The notes below the pieces were generated by a model that saw nothing but the letters and a program-made list of their open reading frames with translations, did not search any database and was not told the DNA's origin. Both the position numbers and the translations under genes were made by a program. Positions 34,659-43,576 of a stretch of DNA of 64,000 nucleotides are shown here, piece after piece (positions within the stretch are counted from its first letter, which is position 1; every line of letters begins with the position of its first letter). This stretch comes from Pseudomonas sp. C1C7 (GTDB lineage Bacteria; Pseudomonadota; Gammaproteobacteria; Pseudomonadales; Pseudomonadaceae), in assembly GCF_013359595.1 (NCBI RefSeq), contig NZ_JABFMP010000020.1, positions 54,530 to 118,529 of the forward strand. The letters run 5' to 3'.

Positions 34659-34868
34659 ATGCCCAATGAAGACCTACTCCCTTCCCTGCTGTTCAAGCTC
34701 AATCATAATCAGTTGGCCCTAGAGGCGGCCATAATGGAACTGACACTCTGGGCCGAGAAACAGGGGGCAGCCGAAGTCTCCAGCAACGTACGCGGAGCGC
34801 TAGCAGCCATTACCAGAAACGAAGAGTTTATAAACATGACGCTTGCGTTGCTTATGACGCCGGAGTGA
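34659..34868 (+). CDS. 69-aa helical protein, paralogue of the one at 47313
   Basis: A small, wholly helical-looking protein (MPNEDLLPSLL ... ALEAAIMELTLWAEKQG ... LALLMTPE). The start has GGAGGAATCGAG upstream. It follows the second ParB gene by 49 bp and is likely its operon partner. A paralogue with the same length, the same ends (LLPSLL and LLMTPE) and about two thirds identity is at 47313-47522. No domain recognised. Confidence 0.7.
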   Translation: MPNEDLLPSLLFKLNHNQLALEAAIMELTLWAEKQGAAEVSSNVRGALAAITRNEEFINMTLALLMTPE

Positions 34869-34962
34869 ATACTAAAAACGATAGGAATTGTTGAAGTATT
34901 CACAAACCATGAATGTCTGCTTCGGGTCGATTTCTGTCCGTTACGGCAGGCAGAAATCGGCC

Positions 34963-36570
34963 GATTCTGTTGAAAAAGTCGGATTTTCAGGAAGCGTGGC
35001 GCTGAGCTTGGCCTTATCAGAGAACCTATTCACCACTGTTAAGTGGCTTTTCGGTCCTTCGTTAACCGTTGCTGCTTTGTTAATGGCTTGATTTGAGGGT
35101 TTTTGCTTGAAACAGGCGTATCTATCCTGTGGCGGGTGGCCCTTGAGATGTAAGTTTGGCCAGTCGACGCAGGTTCTGTACTGCTGCCGCCAGCGTGAAT
35201 TCATCGGTCGCGCCACTCATGCCACGTAGTCGCAAGCGATCCAGTTTCAAGATGCGCTTGAGGTGGGCGAACAACATTTCGACCTTCTTGCGTTCGTGAC
35301 GAGAGCGCACGTACTCCGGCGTCCCCGCGATGCGGCGAGCGACATCACGAGCCGCTTCATGAACGCTGCGGACAATCTTACGAAACGGAGCGTTCGGGCA
35401 GCACTGCGCCTTCATTGGACATTTCGCGCAGTCGGTTTGCCTGGATCGGAAGTTGATGGTGTTGGCTTTCGTGACGTGTGAACGCTGGTTCTTGAAAGCA
35501 CGCCATTCGCTACGTAATGCGTTACCAGCAGGACAGCGATATTCCTCAGCGTCTTGTTCCAGCGGAAGTCTCTGCTCGAAAAACTGTCGTCCTTGCGCTC
35601 TGTTTTGTCCCACACCGGCACATGCGGCTTGATGTCTTTTTCCTCCACCATCCAGGCCAGCATCGGCGCGGTACCGTAAGACGTGTCGCCGATGAGGCGA
35701 TCCGGCTTAATGTCGAACCGTTCTTCGACCCGATCAATCATCGTCTTGGTGCTGTCGACCTCAGCCGTTCGATGGGCAGGTGTGGGCTCCACGTCCATGA
35801 TCACGCCATGCTCGACATCAATCAGGTAGTTTGTGGAATAGGCGAAAAACGCTGGCCCACCCGGGGCGGCCGTCCAACGGGCTAAAGGATCAGTCAGCGA
35901 TAAGCGCTTGGGAAGTGCTTCAGCCAACGCCTCTTCATCAAGGGCTTCAAGGTACTCGCGTACGGCACGCGTACTGAGCGACGGGTCGCTCCAGTTGATC
36001 TCATCATCGCCAGGCACGCCACGCTGCCGACTTGCATCCGCCTTGATGATGCTGGCGTCCACGGCAAAGCCTTCGCCCTTGCCCAGACCCGCGTCCATGC
36101 AGCGATGCAACACTTCATTAAACAGCCAGCGAAACAGATCGCTGTCCCGGAAACGGCCGTGTCGATTTTTGGAAAACGTCGAGTGATTGGGGACTTCATC
36201 TTCAAGGCTTAACCGGCAGAACCAGCGATACGCCAGGTTCAAATGGGCCTCTTCGCACAACCGCCGCTCGGAGCGAATGCCATAGCAATAGCCGACGACC
36301 AGCATGCGGATCATCAATTCAGGATCAATCGACGGACGCCCAATCGGGCTATAGAAATCGGCGAGGTAATGGCGCAAGTCGCTCAGATCGAGGCACCGAT
36401 CAATGTTGCGAAGAAGGCGGTTAGCTGGGATGTGATCTTCGAGGTTGAACGAGTAAAACAGCCGATCCTGCCCACTCGGTAACTGTCCCATCATGCTGCG
36501 TAACCTCCCGCCTGCCGATGGAGTGATTTTGCCGCAGGCCAGACAGGAGAGCTACTTTTTCAACAGAATC
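34963..36570 (-). mobile_element. IS1182-type insertion sequence with frameshifted transposase (1608 bp)
   Basis: Left end GATTCTGTTGAAAAAGTCG and right end complement ACTTTTTCAACAGAATC, flanked by GGCC (34959-34962) and GACC (36571-36574), a 4-bp target duplication with one later change. The ends are shared with the MITEs in this window, so this family probably supplies their transposase. Inserted in the right arm of a palindromic repeat starting near 34923. Confidence 0.85.
35122..36494 (-). pseudogene. IS1182-type transposase, broken by a frameshift
   Basis: The frame from 36494 (MMGQLPSGQDRLFYSFNLEDHIPANRLLRNID, DUF772, then the DDE core with FAVDASIIKADASRQRG and the second Asp in RLIGDTSYGTAPML) runs well to about 35556 and then derails. 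The expected remainder (EEYRCPAGNALRSEWRAFKNQ ... RHERKKVEMLFAHLKRILKLDRLRLRG, holding the DDE Glu) continues in another frame to 35122. One base is missing or added between TGGAACAA and GACGCTGAGG on the coding strand. No slippery run is present, so this is a mutation and not programmed frameshifting. Confidence 0.85.
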
Positions 36571-36816
36571 GACCAGAAGCAGCCAGTCGACATAGATCGA
36601 TAAATCTCCGTCGTTCAGTCGTTTCAGAATCTAGCCAAACGCTCAGTACTACGTGAATTTCACGTTGGAGACATGGGTAGACCTCCATCTGGTCAGGTGG
36701 CAAATCTGCACCACCCCTCTTCAGAAAAACACCGAACGGTCGATGTTTGTGTTAGCCATCAACTGGCGCCAATCTGATTGGCGCAACAACATTTTGCTGA
36801 GAGCACGGGTCGTCAC

Positions 36817-37557
36817 ATGAGCGTTTACGAAAAAAAAGAAAAGCCAGGGGCCGCGTTGGAAAAAACATTGGCTGTTGTCGAAGAGTTAAGTCGATGTAAA
36901 CCTCGTGGGCCTTCGGAGCGACGACCTAGTGCGATGAGTCTGGCCAAATCCTTTACTGATTGGAGTCTGGTCCTTTCAGTCGCCTTGCTTACTCCGCCGG
37001 CATTAATGGTGTTTTTCGTCGATCCAGCAGCCGCCTATGGCTGGGCAAAAATCATTGCACTTGCCGCGCTTATAATGTCTATGGTTCTTGCCATCGCCTC
37101 ATTGGTAGCCCCCATTGTTGCTTCAGGCTGGTTGCTTTATCGATGGGAGAGCGTAAATCACCAGAATATGAAAAACGATATCATCCACGAACACGCAATA
37201 GCAGACAGGCTACGTAGTCATGGGACGCCAGCTTTAGAGGACGCTAAATGTTGGCTGGAACTAAAAATCAAGCGAATGGAATCCCGCGTCACCTGGTTCT
37301 TTGGTGACAAGACGGCCGTACTGGGTTTGTTAGCAACGGCTTACCTATTTGCCAAAGAGCTAGGCGGTATCGAGTTGATGGAAAAAACAATGCGTGCTGG
37401 TCCAAGCCTGGACGAGCTTGGTGGCACGGCATTAATGCTCGTGGCGGCTTTGATATTTGGATTATCGCTTGGGGCAATTTTCAATAAACATATAGCGGCA
37501 CGTTACAGATACCAAGTTGAATTGATAGACCTGGCGAAACGTGATGCCGCTCAATAA
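36817..37557 (+). CDS. Four-helix membrane protein, unknown
   Basis: A 246-aa protein with a charged cytoplasmic start (MSVYEKKEKPGAALEKTLAVVEEL), two helices near residues 53-72 and 80-106 (ALMVFFVDPAAAYGWAKIIALAALIMSMVLAIASLVAPIVASGWLLYRW), a soluble helical loop, and two more helices near 163-180 and 208-226. The frame is open from 36778; the ATG at 36817 is chosen as the start of the conserved-looking part, without a strong ribosome site. No family recognised. Located just right of the IS element. Confidence 0.6.
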   Translation: MSVYEKKEKPGAALEKTLAVVEELSRCKPRGPSERRPSAMSLAKSFTDWSLVLSVALLTPPALMVFFVDPAAAYGWAKIIALAALIMSMVLAIASLVAPIVASGWLLYRWESVNHQNMKNDIIHEHAIADRLRSHGTPALEDAKCWLELKIKRMESRVTWFFGDKTAVLGLLATAYLFAKELGGIELMEKTMRAGPSLDELGGTALMLVAALIFGLSLGAIFNKHIAARYRYQVELIDLAKRDAAQ

Positions 37558-37591
37558 CTATTAGAATGCAGGCCGTTCAGGCCTTTTGCTT

Positions 37592-37637
37592 CAGATGCTA
37601 GAGTCCGCTATCTGGCCGATTGCAGTCGGTCACGAAG
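37592..37637. repeat. Palindromic intergenic repeat, partial copy
   Basis: GTCCGC, then CTGGCCGATTGC and CGGTCACGA/GGCAG as in the other copies of the dyad repeat of this island. The 37558-37790 stretch otherwise shows no gene. Confidence 0.5.
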
Positions 37638-37790
37638 GGAGGCAGTCTACCCAAAACAGCTAGTTTTCAAAATTTATTGCGGCTGATCATAGCGTCTACT
37701 AATACAACCAAGCAGGTGTTAAAAGATTTAAATCAAAAAAAATTGAAAAAGGACTGAAGTGAGGCGAGGTAGTTAAGGTTTCTCGATCAA

Positions 37791-38483
37791 TCATAAATTT
37801 AGTGTGCCATATCTATATGTAACTTGCTTGGAGCTTGGCAGGACAGATGGCAGTCCGAGTTGCCGGGCCATCCCATCTATTAATTGAACGACGTCGGCTC
37901 TAGTTTCGGCTAAGTACTCCATATAGTAGTATACTATTTTTGGCGTATTGTTTTTTAGTTTTACGGTGTATGCAATAGTGCGCTTTTCGTTAGGACCGAT
38001 CGTTTGAGTTGCTTCAATTTGTTGTAGATCGATGTTTTCAGACCAAACTCCTGAATTTTCGATTTTCGTCAAATTGCTCCTGTATAGCTTGTTAGATATA
38101 ATGAGCCTGGTGGGTTGCATCAGTAATTCGTATTCCCCGTTATTGACTAATTCAAAAGCAATTGTTAAATATCCATTTTTATATTCAATATTAGGGTTGA
38201 TCCTAAAATCAACTTTTGGACGAACAGCCTCTAGAAGCTCAATGCTTTTTTCGGTTATCGTGGCGCTTTTTATTAGTGCGTCAATTTGTGCATTCGATTT
38301 TGCAACGTCTAGCTTTATCTTTGACAGCTCAAATTGAATGTTGTTTAGGTCGGTTGACGAACGATACATGTCGGCTTCCTGCCTCCCAACAAAAACATAT
38401 CCACCTATGCCGAGAATTAAAATATTAATTGCAGAAAGAATAAGTGTTGCTATCTCGATTGGCTTTGTCTCCTTGTTTTCCAT
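37791..38483 (-). CDS. Membrane-anchored protein with coiled coil, unknown
   Basis: A 230-aa AT-rich gene. One N-terminal membrane helix (residues 10-32, IATLILSAINILILGIGGYVFVG), a coiled coil (about 40-85, NNIQFELSKIKLDVAKSNAQIDALIKSATITEKSIELLE) and a beta-rich C-terminal domain (FELVNNGEYELLMQPTRLIISNKL). The base composition is clearly lower in GC than the metabolic genes, pointing to transfer. Not recognised as a known family; a role as an anchored accessory of the island's defence genes is possible but unsupported. Confidence 0.65.
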   Translation of the reverse strand: MENKETKPIEIATLILSAINILILGIGGYVFVGRQEADMYRSSTDLNNIQFELSKIKLDVAKSNAQIDALIKSATITEKSIELLEAVRPKVDFRINPNIEYKNGYLTIAFELVNNGEYELLMQPTRLIISNKLYRSNLTKIENSGVWSENIDLQQIEATQTIGPNEKRTIAYTVKLKNNTPKIVYYYMEYLAETRADVVQLIDGMARQLGLPSVLPSSKQVTYRYGTLNL

Positions 38484-38669
38484 GGTGTAAATGCCTTTAT
38501 GTATAGGTGTTAGCAGTATTGTAATGTTTAGCTCGACTTGTAAATCGTGTTTTGATTATCTAACACTTCGTCTGCAAGTGGAATTAATCAGTAATTTAGC
38601 GTAGCGCGCTGAAAAGAAAACAACCAGGTTGCTTGTCAGATTCCCAGTCTTTCATATGAAAAATCGAAC

Positions 38670-38717
38670 ATCCGCTCCTGGCCGATTGTTGCCTTTCGCG
38701 AAGGGCAGCAAAGGGTC
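38670..38717. repeat. Palindromic intergenic repeat carrying a MITE
   Basis: CTGGCCGATTGTTGCC, TTTCGCGAA and GGCAGCAAAGGGTCG form the dyad repeat; the diverged MITE copy 2 begins directly after GGTC at 38714-38717. Confidence 0.6.
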
Positions 38718-38893
38718 GATTCCGTTGAAAAATTCGGTCTGCTCAAAGCGCTGGAATATGGATGGGTAAAAACACCTCTTTTGCACGGTGCTACGTGAAA
38801 TCCGAGTCTTGAACTTTCTGTGTAAAGACAGATTTCAATCTCAGGCGCGTACTTTTTGCGGTGGAAGCCGATACTGCTTTTTCAAGAAAATTC
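38718..38893 (+). mobile_element. MITE copy 2 (diverged, 176 bp)
   Basis: Same orientation and layout as copy 1 but much diverged: ends GATTCCGTTGAAAAA and TTTTTCAAGAAAATTC, internal stretch CACCTCTTTTGCACG shared. Flanks GGTC (38714-38717) and GATC (38894-38897) look like an aged 4-bp duplication. The rest of 38484-39185 shows no gene. Confidence 0.65.
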
Positions 38894-39185
38894 GATCCAT
38901 TGCAGAAGGGCGAGAATGACTCGAGTCACCCCAAATAAGACGTCCTTCGTTCTCCGTAGGTGCCAGTGTGGTGGGATCGAACTGCAGCCACGCTATGCCT
39001 AGGCAGCGCAGTTCATCGCTTTTGTCGCCGGTCAGGAGAATGCGTTACTGGACGTTCACGTGCCAGGTTTTGACCGATGGTAAGCCGTGAACTTAACTCT
39101 CAAGGTGCTATGGCAACGGTAACTACTTCCAGATCTGAAGTGCGGCGCTCTCACTCACATGTCAGCAAGAGTGCAGGTATGCGAA

Positions 39186-42100
39186 ATGCGCGAACGGGAA
39201 TCTGCAGGGGAAAACTCGGTACGAACCGGGTTAAGGCAACTTCATGCTCAACCATTATGGGCGTTGCTGGGCATTGTGATTGTATTGATCTCGCTGACAC
39301 TGGCTTCGCTACAGGCACCGTACCCGAACCCGTACAAAACCCTCTCGCACCGAAGCTTGTTCGAGTTGCTTCGATATCCGATTGAACGTAACGCCACCCA
39401 ACGTTTGCAGGTTGTAAAAATGTGGGTTCGTAAAGTCGTATTCCTGTCCGATGGCCAGCGCGGCTGGGCAGTGGGTGGAGACGGCACGATCCTGGCCACT
39501 AGCGATGGCGGTCGCACTTGGTCGTCCAACTGGTTGAAGGCCTTACCTATAGCGGTTCAGTTCAACGCTGATGGCCAGCACGGCTGGGTCGTGGGTGTTG
39601 ATGGCGCGATCCTGTTCACTAGCGATGGCGGTCGTACCTGGGCCGCGCAGTCCAGCGGAATGAAGGCCCCTCTTTATGCGGTGCACTTCAATGCTGATGG
39701 CCGGCACGGTTGGGTCGTGGGCGATGACGGCACGATACTATCCACTAGCGATGGCGGTCACACTTGGGCTACGCAGTCCAGCGGGGTGAAGACCCCTCTT
39801 AGTGCGGTGCACTTCAACGATGATGGCCAACGCGGCTGGGCCGTTGGTGAGCGCGGCACGATCCTAGCCACAAGCGATGGCGGTCGCACCTGGGCCGCGC
39901 AGTCCAGCGGAGTAAAGTCCACGCTGTGGGCGATGCAATTCAACGCCGATGGCCAGCGCGGCTGGGCAGTGGGTGGAGACGGGATGATCTTGGCCACTAG
40001 TGATGGCGGTCGCAACTGGGCCGATCAGCCCAGCGGGGTGCGGGAAATATTGATGGGGGTGCAGTTCAACGCCGATGGCCAGCGCGGTTGGGCAGTGGGT
40101 GAGTACGGCACGATCTTGGCCACTAGCGATGGCGGTAACACCTGGACCGTGCAGGCCAGTGGGGTACATACCACTCTGAGTGGGGTGCAATTTAACGCTG
40201 ATGGCCTGCGCGGCTGGGCGGTAGGTGAGAGCACGATTCTCGCCACGAGCGATGGCGGTAGTGTCTGGGGCCCGCGAACTCGTGTATCTCCGCCGTTTTT
40301 GGGCGCGGTGCAGTTCCTAGCCGAGGGTCAGCAGGGTTGGGCAGTGGGTGCTAACGGCGCGATCCTGTCCACTAGCGATGGCGGTCACACCTGGGCCGTG
40401 CAGTCCAACGATGTGCATAGAGATCTGGAGGCAGTGCAGTTCAATGCAGATGGCCTGCGCGGCTGGGCGGTGGGTAATAGCGGCTCGATCGTGGCCACGA
40501 GCGATGGCGGTAGCACTTGGGTCGCACAACAAAGTGGCGTGGAGAACACTCTGTGGGCGGTGCAGTTCAACGCCGAAGGCCAGCGCGGGTGGGCGGTGGG
40601 TGGTAGCGGCACGATCCTCTCTACGAGCGATGGTGGTGGCACTTGGGTCGCTCAGCAAAGTGGCGTGGAGAACACTCTGTTGGCTGTGCAGTTCAACGTC
40701 GAAGGCCAGCGCGGCTGGGCGGTGGGTGGTAGCGGCACGATCCTCGCTACGAGCGATGGTGGTGGTACTTGGGTCGCTCAGCAAAGTGGCGTGGAGAACA
40801 CTCTGTGCGTGGTGCAGTTCAACGCCGAAGGCCAGCGCGGGTGGGCGGTGGGTGATAGCGGCACGATCTTGGCCACGAACGATGGTGGTCGCACCTGGGC
40901 CGCACAGTCCAGCGGGGTGCAGGACGATCTGAAGGGAGTGCAGTTCAACGCTGATGGCCTGCGCGGCTGGGCGGTGGGTGATAGCGGCACGATCTTGGCC
41001 ACGAACAATGGTGGTCGCACCTGGGCCGCACAGTCCAGCGGGGTGCAGGACGATCTGAAAGGAGTGCAGTTCAACGCTGATGGCCTGCGCGGCTGGGCAG
41101 TGGGTTATCATGGCAAGATCCTGGCCACAAGCGATGGCGGCCTCACCTGGGTTGCCGAGCAGCAGTCGCTGCGCTATTCGCGCTACCCCGCCCCCTGGTT
41201 TGGTTTGAGCCTAATCGCCGCTGGACTGTGCTGGTGGCTCTCCTTGCGGCCCGCTCCTGATGCGATGGAGCAAGGTGCGGAGGCGATGGTCACAACTGAC
41301 GCGCCCACCACGGATTATGCGCAAGATCGACTGCGCTTCGGGCCTTTGGCCAAAGGTATTTCTCGCTTTTTGCGCAGCACTTCGACTGAGCCTTCGTTAA
41401 CGTTGGCCATCTCAGGTGATTGGGGCAGTGGCAAGAGCAGCCTGATGGCCCTTGTGTGCAACGACCTACGCCGGCATCGCAGCCGGCCGGTGTGGTTCAA
41501 CGCATGGCATCATCAAAAGGAGGAACAGCTGCTGGCGGCTCTGCTCAATGCCATCCAAAACCAGGCCTTGCCTTCATCCGTTACTCCGAACGGTTGGATC
41601 TTTAGGCTTCGCTTGCTGTTTCTGCGCTCCAAGAAGCATTTCGTGCTTGCCTTCGTGACCGTGGGGGCAGTGTCTGCAGTGATTGCGTTCCTGATGACGC
41701 ACGACTTGGAAGTATGGAGCAAACTTTGGAACAGTGTTGCTAGGATTTTGCCTTGGCTAGACACTGCAGCAAGCGGAGATGTCACTAAACTATCCCCCAC
41801 TGATTTAGGCAAACTCACTGCGCAGTTTGCAAGTGGCATTACAGTGCTAGTTGCGTTGCGCAAGGCTTTGACCGCCTTTGGTGCTGACCCGGCCGTTTTG
41901 CTGTCTGCAACCGCCGAGCAGTTTCGACTGAAGGACGCGAGTGCATTAACTCATTTTCGTGCCCGCTTTGCCGCACAGTTTGACGAGGTAACACAGTGCT
42001 TGCCCTACCGTATGGTCATCGTTATCGACGATTTGGACCGTTGCCGGCCGGAGTCCGTGCTTGACGTGATGGAGGCAGTCAACTTCCTTGTCAGTTCAGG

Positions 42101-43211
42101 CAAGTGCTTCGTAATTTTCGGCATGGCAACGAATCGCGTACAGGCGGCGCTAGCGATGTCGTTCGAGAAGATCGCAGCAGAAATGGTCGACCTTGCCTCT
42201 AGACCTGGCGAAGCACCATCTCCTGATGAGAAAGAATACATGGAGCGCGAGCGCAGGCAATGCTACGCGCGTGACTACATGGAAAAGCTGGTAAATCTGG
42301 ATATCCTCGTACCTACCAGCTTGAACACGGAGCCTCAACGCCTGCTGGAATCGCAGGAAGACACCACTGGAAGCCTGAGCCAGGCCCTGCGCTCGTTCTT
42401 GAGTATTTGGCCACTTGCGTTATGTGTAGTTGCGATCGCATGTGGATGGAATCTCGGCGCACGCTGGCAGTTCACTGAACCGCCACCGGCAATTATATTG
42501 CAGACAAGCGAGCCTGCGCCGACCTCTGTAACTCCTGGCAATACACCGAGTCAGGTTAACCCACCATCAATTTTGATAGCACCCTCCACGACGCCGACGC
42601 CCGAATTACAGCCGGGTGACGACCGAGGGATCTCCTGGTATGCATTTGCAATCCCAATTGGGGTGCTCATGCTATGGGCGACAGGCTTTACGCTGATCAG
42701 GTTGCACACCAATTTTTACCAGGTGAAGGACTCGCGTGCGTTCTCGGAAGCGTTGCGCGTATGGATGCCGCTCGTGCAGCAATATCGGAAGACACCCCGC
42801 TCGCTAAAACGCTTTGGCAATCGCATTCGTTACCTTGCGATGCTTCAACAAGCCGAGCACCTGGACGATTCGCACTTCGATGCACTGTCCAGAGCGGTTT
42901 CCAGTTGGTGGGGCAATTCGAAGTACGAGACCATGGCTGCGACCGAATCCATTGCCACCGTGCCGCTTATCCAGAGCGGGAGTGGTCTAGGCGAGGACTT
43001 GATTGTTGCCATGGGCGCACTTAACGAGGTCTGCGGATTTGGCTGGCGAAAGTGTATCGAAGGGCATTTTCCGGTCGGCTTCGAGGAAGTCGTGCGCAAA
43101 GCCATTGAGGACCACTGTTGCTTGGGGAACGGAACGCACTGGCCGCCTACGCCAGCTGAAATGGATAGCTTCGAAAGGTCATTGCAGGGCATCCGCGTGC
43201 CATCCAAATGA
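39186..43211 (+). CDS. Membrane-anchored Ycf48-like double beta-propeller fused to a KAP P-loop NTPase
   Basis: A giant protein (1341 aa from the ATG at 39186, which has GCAGGT upstream; 1350 aa from 39159). Numbering from 39159: Arg-rich start, membrane helix (34-54), 14 tandem 42-residue Ycf48/BNR-type repeats (98-668; core RGWAVG..GTILATSDGGRTW), a second helix (about 685-705), then a KAP NTPase with Walker A GDWGSGKSS (753-761) and Walker B MVIVIDDLDRCRPES (from 952), with further helices near 825-850, 1085-1110 and 1165-1190. The topology predicts an outer-face propeller and a cytoplasmic ATPase. KAP NTPases occur in anti-phage and other conflict systems; a propeller sensor is my inference. 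Flanked by island genes on both sides. Confidence 0.85.
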   Translation: MRERESAGENSVRTGLRQLHAQPLWALLGIVIVLISLTLASLQAPYPNPYKTLSHRSLFELLRYPIERNATQRLQVVKMWVRKVVFLSDGQRGWAVGGDGTILATSDGGRTWSSNWLKALPIAVQFNADGQHGWVVGVDGAILFTSDGGRTWAAQSSGMKAPLYAVHFNADGRHGWVVGDDGTILSTSDGGHTWATQSSGVKTPLSAVHFNDDGQRGWAVGERGTILATSDGGRTWAAQSSGVKSTLWAMQFNADGQRGWAVGGDGMILATSDGGRNWADQPSGVREILMGVQFNADGQRGWAVGEYGTILATSDGGNTWTVQASGVHTTLSGVQFNADGLRGWAVGESTILATSDGGSVWGPRTRVSPPFLGAVQFLAEGQQGWAVGANGAILSTSDGGHTWAVQSNDVHRDLEAVQFNADGLRGWAVGNSGSIVATSDGGSTWVAQQSGVENTLWAVQFNAEGQRGWAVGGSGTILSTSDGGGTWVAQQSGVENTLLAVQFNVEGQRGWAVGGSGTILATSDGGGTWVAQQSGVENTLCVVQFNAEGQRGWAVGDSGTILATNDGGRTWAAQSSGVQDDLKGVQFNADGLRGWAVGDSGTILATNNGGRTWAAQSSGVQDDLKGVQFNADGLRGWAVGYHGKILATSDGGLTWVAEQQSLRYSRYPAPWFGLSLIAAGLCWWLSLRPAPDAMEQGAEAMVTTDAPTTDYAQDRLRFGPLAKGISRFLRSTSTEPSLTLAISGDWGSGKSSLMALVCNDLRRHRSRPVWFNAWHHQKEEQLLAALLNAIQNQALPSSVTPNGWIFRLRLLFLRSKKHFVLAFVTVGAVSAVIAFLMTHDLEVWSKLWNSVARILPWLDTAASGDVTKLSPTDLGKLTAQFASGITVLVALRKALTAFGADPAVLLSATAEQFRLKDASALTHFRARFAAQFDEVTQCLPYRMVIVIDDLDRCRPESVLDVMEAVNFLVSSGKCFVIFGMATNRVQAALAMSFEKIAAEMVDLASRPGEAPSPDEKEYMERERRQCYARDYMEKLVNLDILVPTSLNTEPQRLLESQEDTTGSLSQALRSFLSIWPLALCVVAIACGWNLGARWQFTEPPPAIILQTSEPAPTSVTPGNTPSQVNPPSILIAPSTTPTPELQPGDDRGISWYAFAIPIGVLMLWATGFTLIRLHTNFYQVKDSRAFSEALRVWMPLVQQYRKTPRSLKRFGNRIRYLAMLQQAEHLDDSHFDALSRAVSSWWGNSKYETMAATESIATVPLIQSGSGLGEDLIVAMGALNEVCGFGWRKCIEGHFPVGFEEVVRKAIEDHCCLGNGTHWPPTPAEMDSFERSLQGIRVPSK
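39450..41165 (+). repeat. Tandem 126-bp coding repeats (14 units) of the propeller
   Basis: Each unit encodes 42 residues. Neighbouring units 9-11 and 12-13 are almost identical in DNA (units 12 and 13 differ by a handful of bases), while units 1-8 are more diverged. That pattern indicates recent unit duplication by recombination. Fourteen units fit two seven-bladed propellers. Confidence 0.9.
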
Positions 43212-43345
43212 TGTCAGCAGCACTGTATTGAAGGCTTTGCTGGTTGTGGACGGAGGACTTGCGATCTCGGGCCGAAGCAGGATTACCCGCGATTGAGGTT
43301 GCTCCCCGGAGGCGACGATCTAGTTGTGGAAGCCAGTGGCCGCAG

Positions 43346-43395
43346 TTGGCCGGTTTTAGCCCTTCGTCAGAGGCAGAAACCGGCCAAGAGCGGAC
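43346..43395. repeat. Palindromic intergenic repeat, empty (no MITE)
   Basis: TTGGCCGGTTT (43346-43356) pairs with AAACCGGCCAA (43377-43387), with GCC/GGC inside and GCGGAC after. It serves as the empty-site reference: GGCC occurs once here, whereas occupied copies show GGCC on both sides of the insertion. The remaining 43212-43576 holds no gene I can support. Confidence 0.75.
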
Positions 43396-43576
43396 TCTCG
43401 CGCCGAAATTCGTTCAGGCCTAAAGGAGCACAAAAATCACCATCATCGTCTACAACTTCAGTAGAAGTGATTTCACTATCGATTCGGATTGTTCTCGGTT
43501 CCGTGCTTGGTTGTTCATTGATCCATGAACCGACCCATTCCGGCCAACTGGCACAACCAGCAACATGGAGTTCACA

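Noticed and set aside
35540..35620. Programmed frameshifting in the first IS transposase
   Set aside because: No slippery heptamer or A-run at the frame change; related transposases of this type are single-frame as far as I know, so a mutation is simpler.
39450..41165. Regular repeats resembling a CRISPR or minisatellite array
   Set aside because: The 126-bp periodicity encodes 42-residue propeller blades in one long frame; there are no unique spacers.
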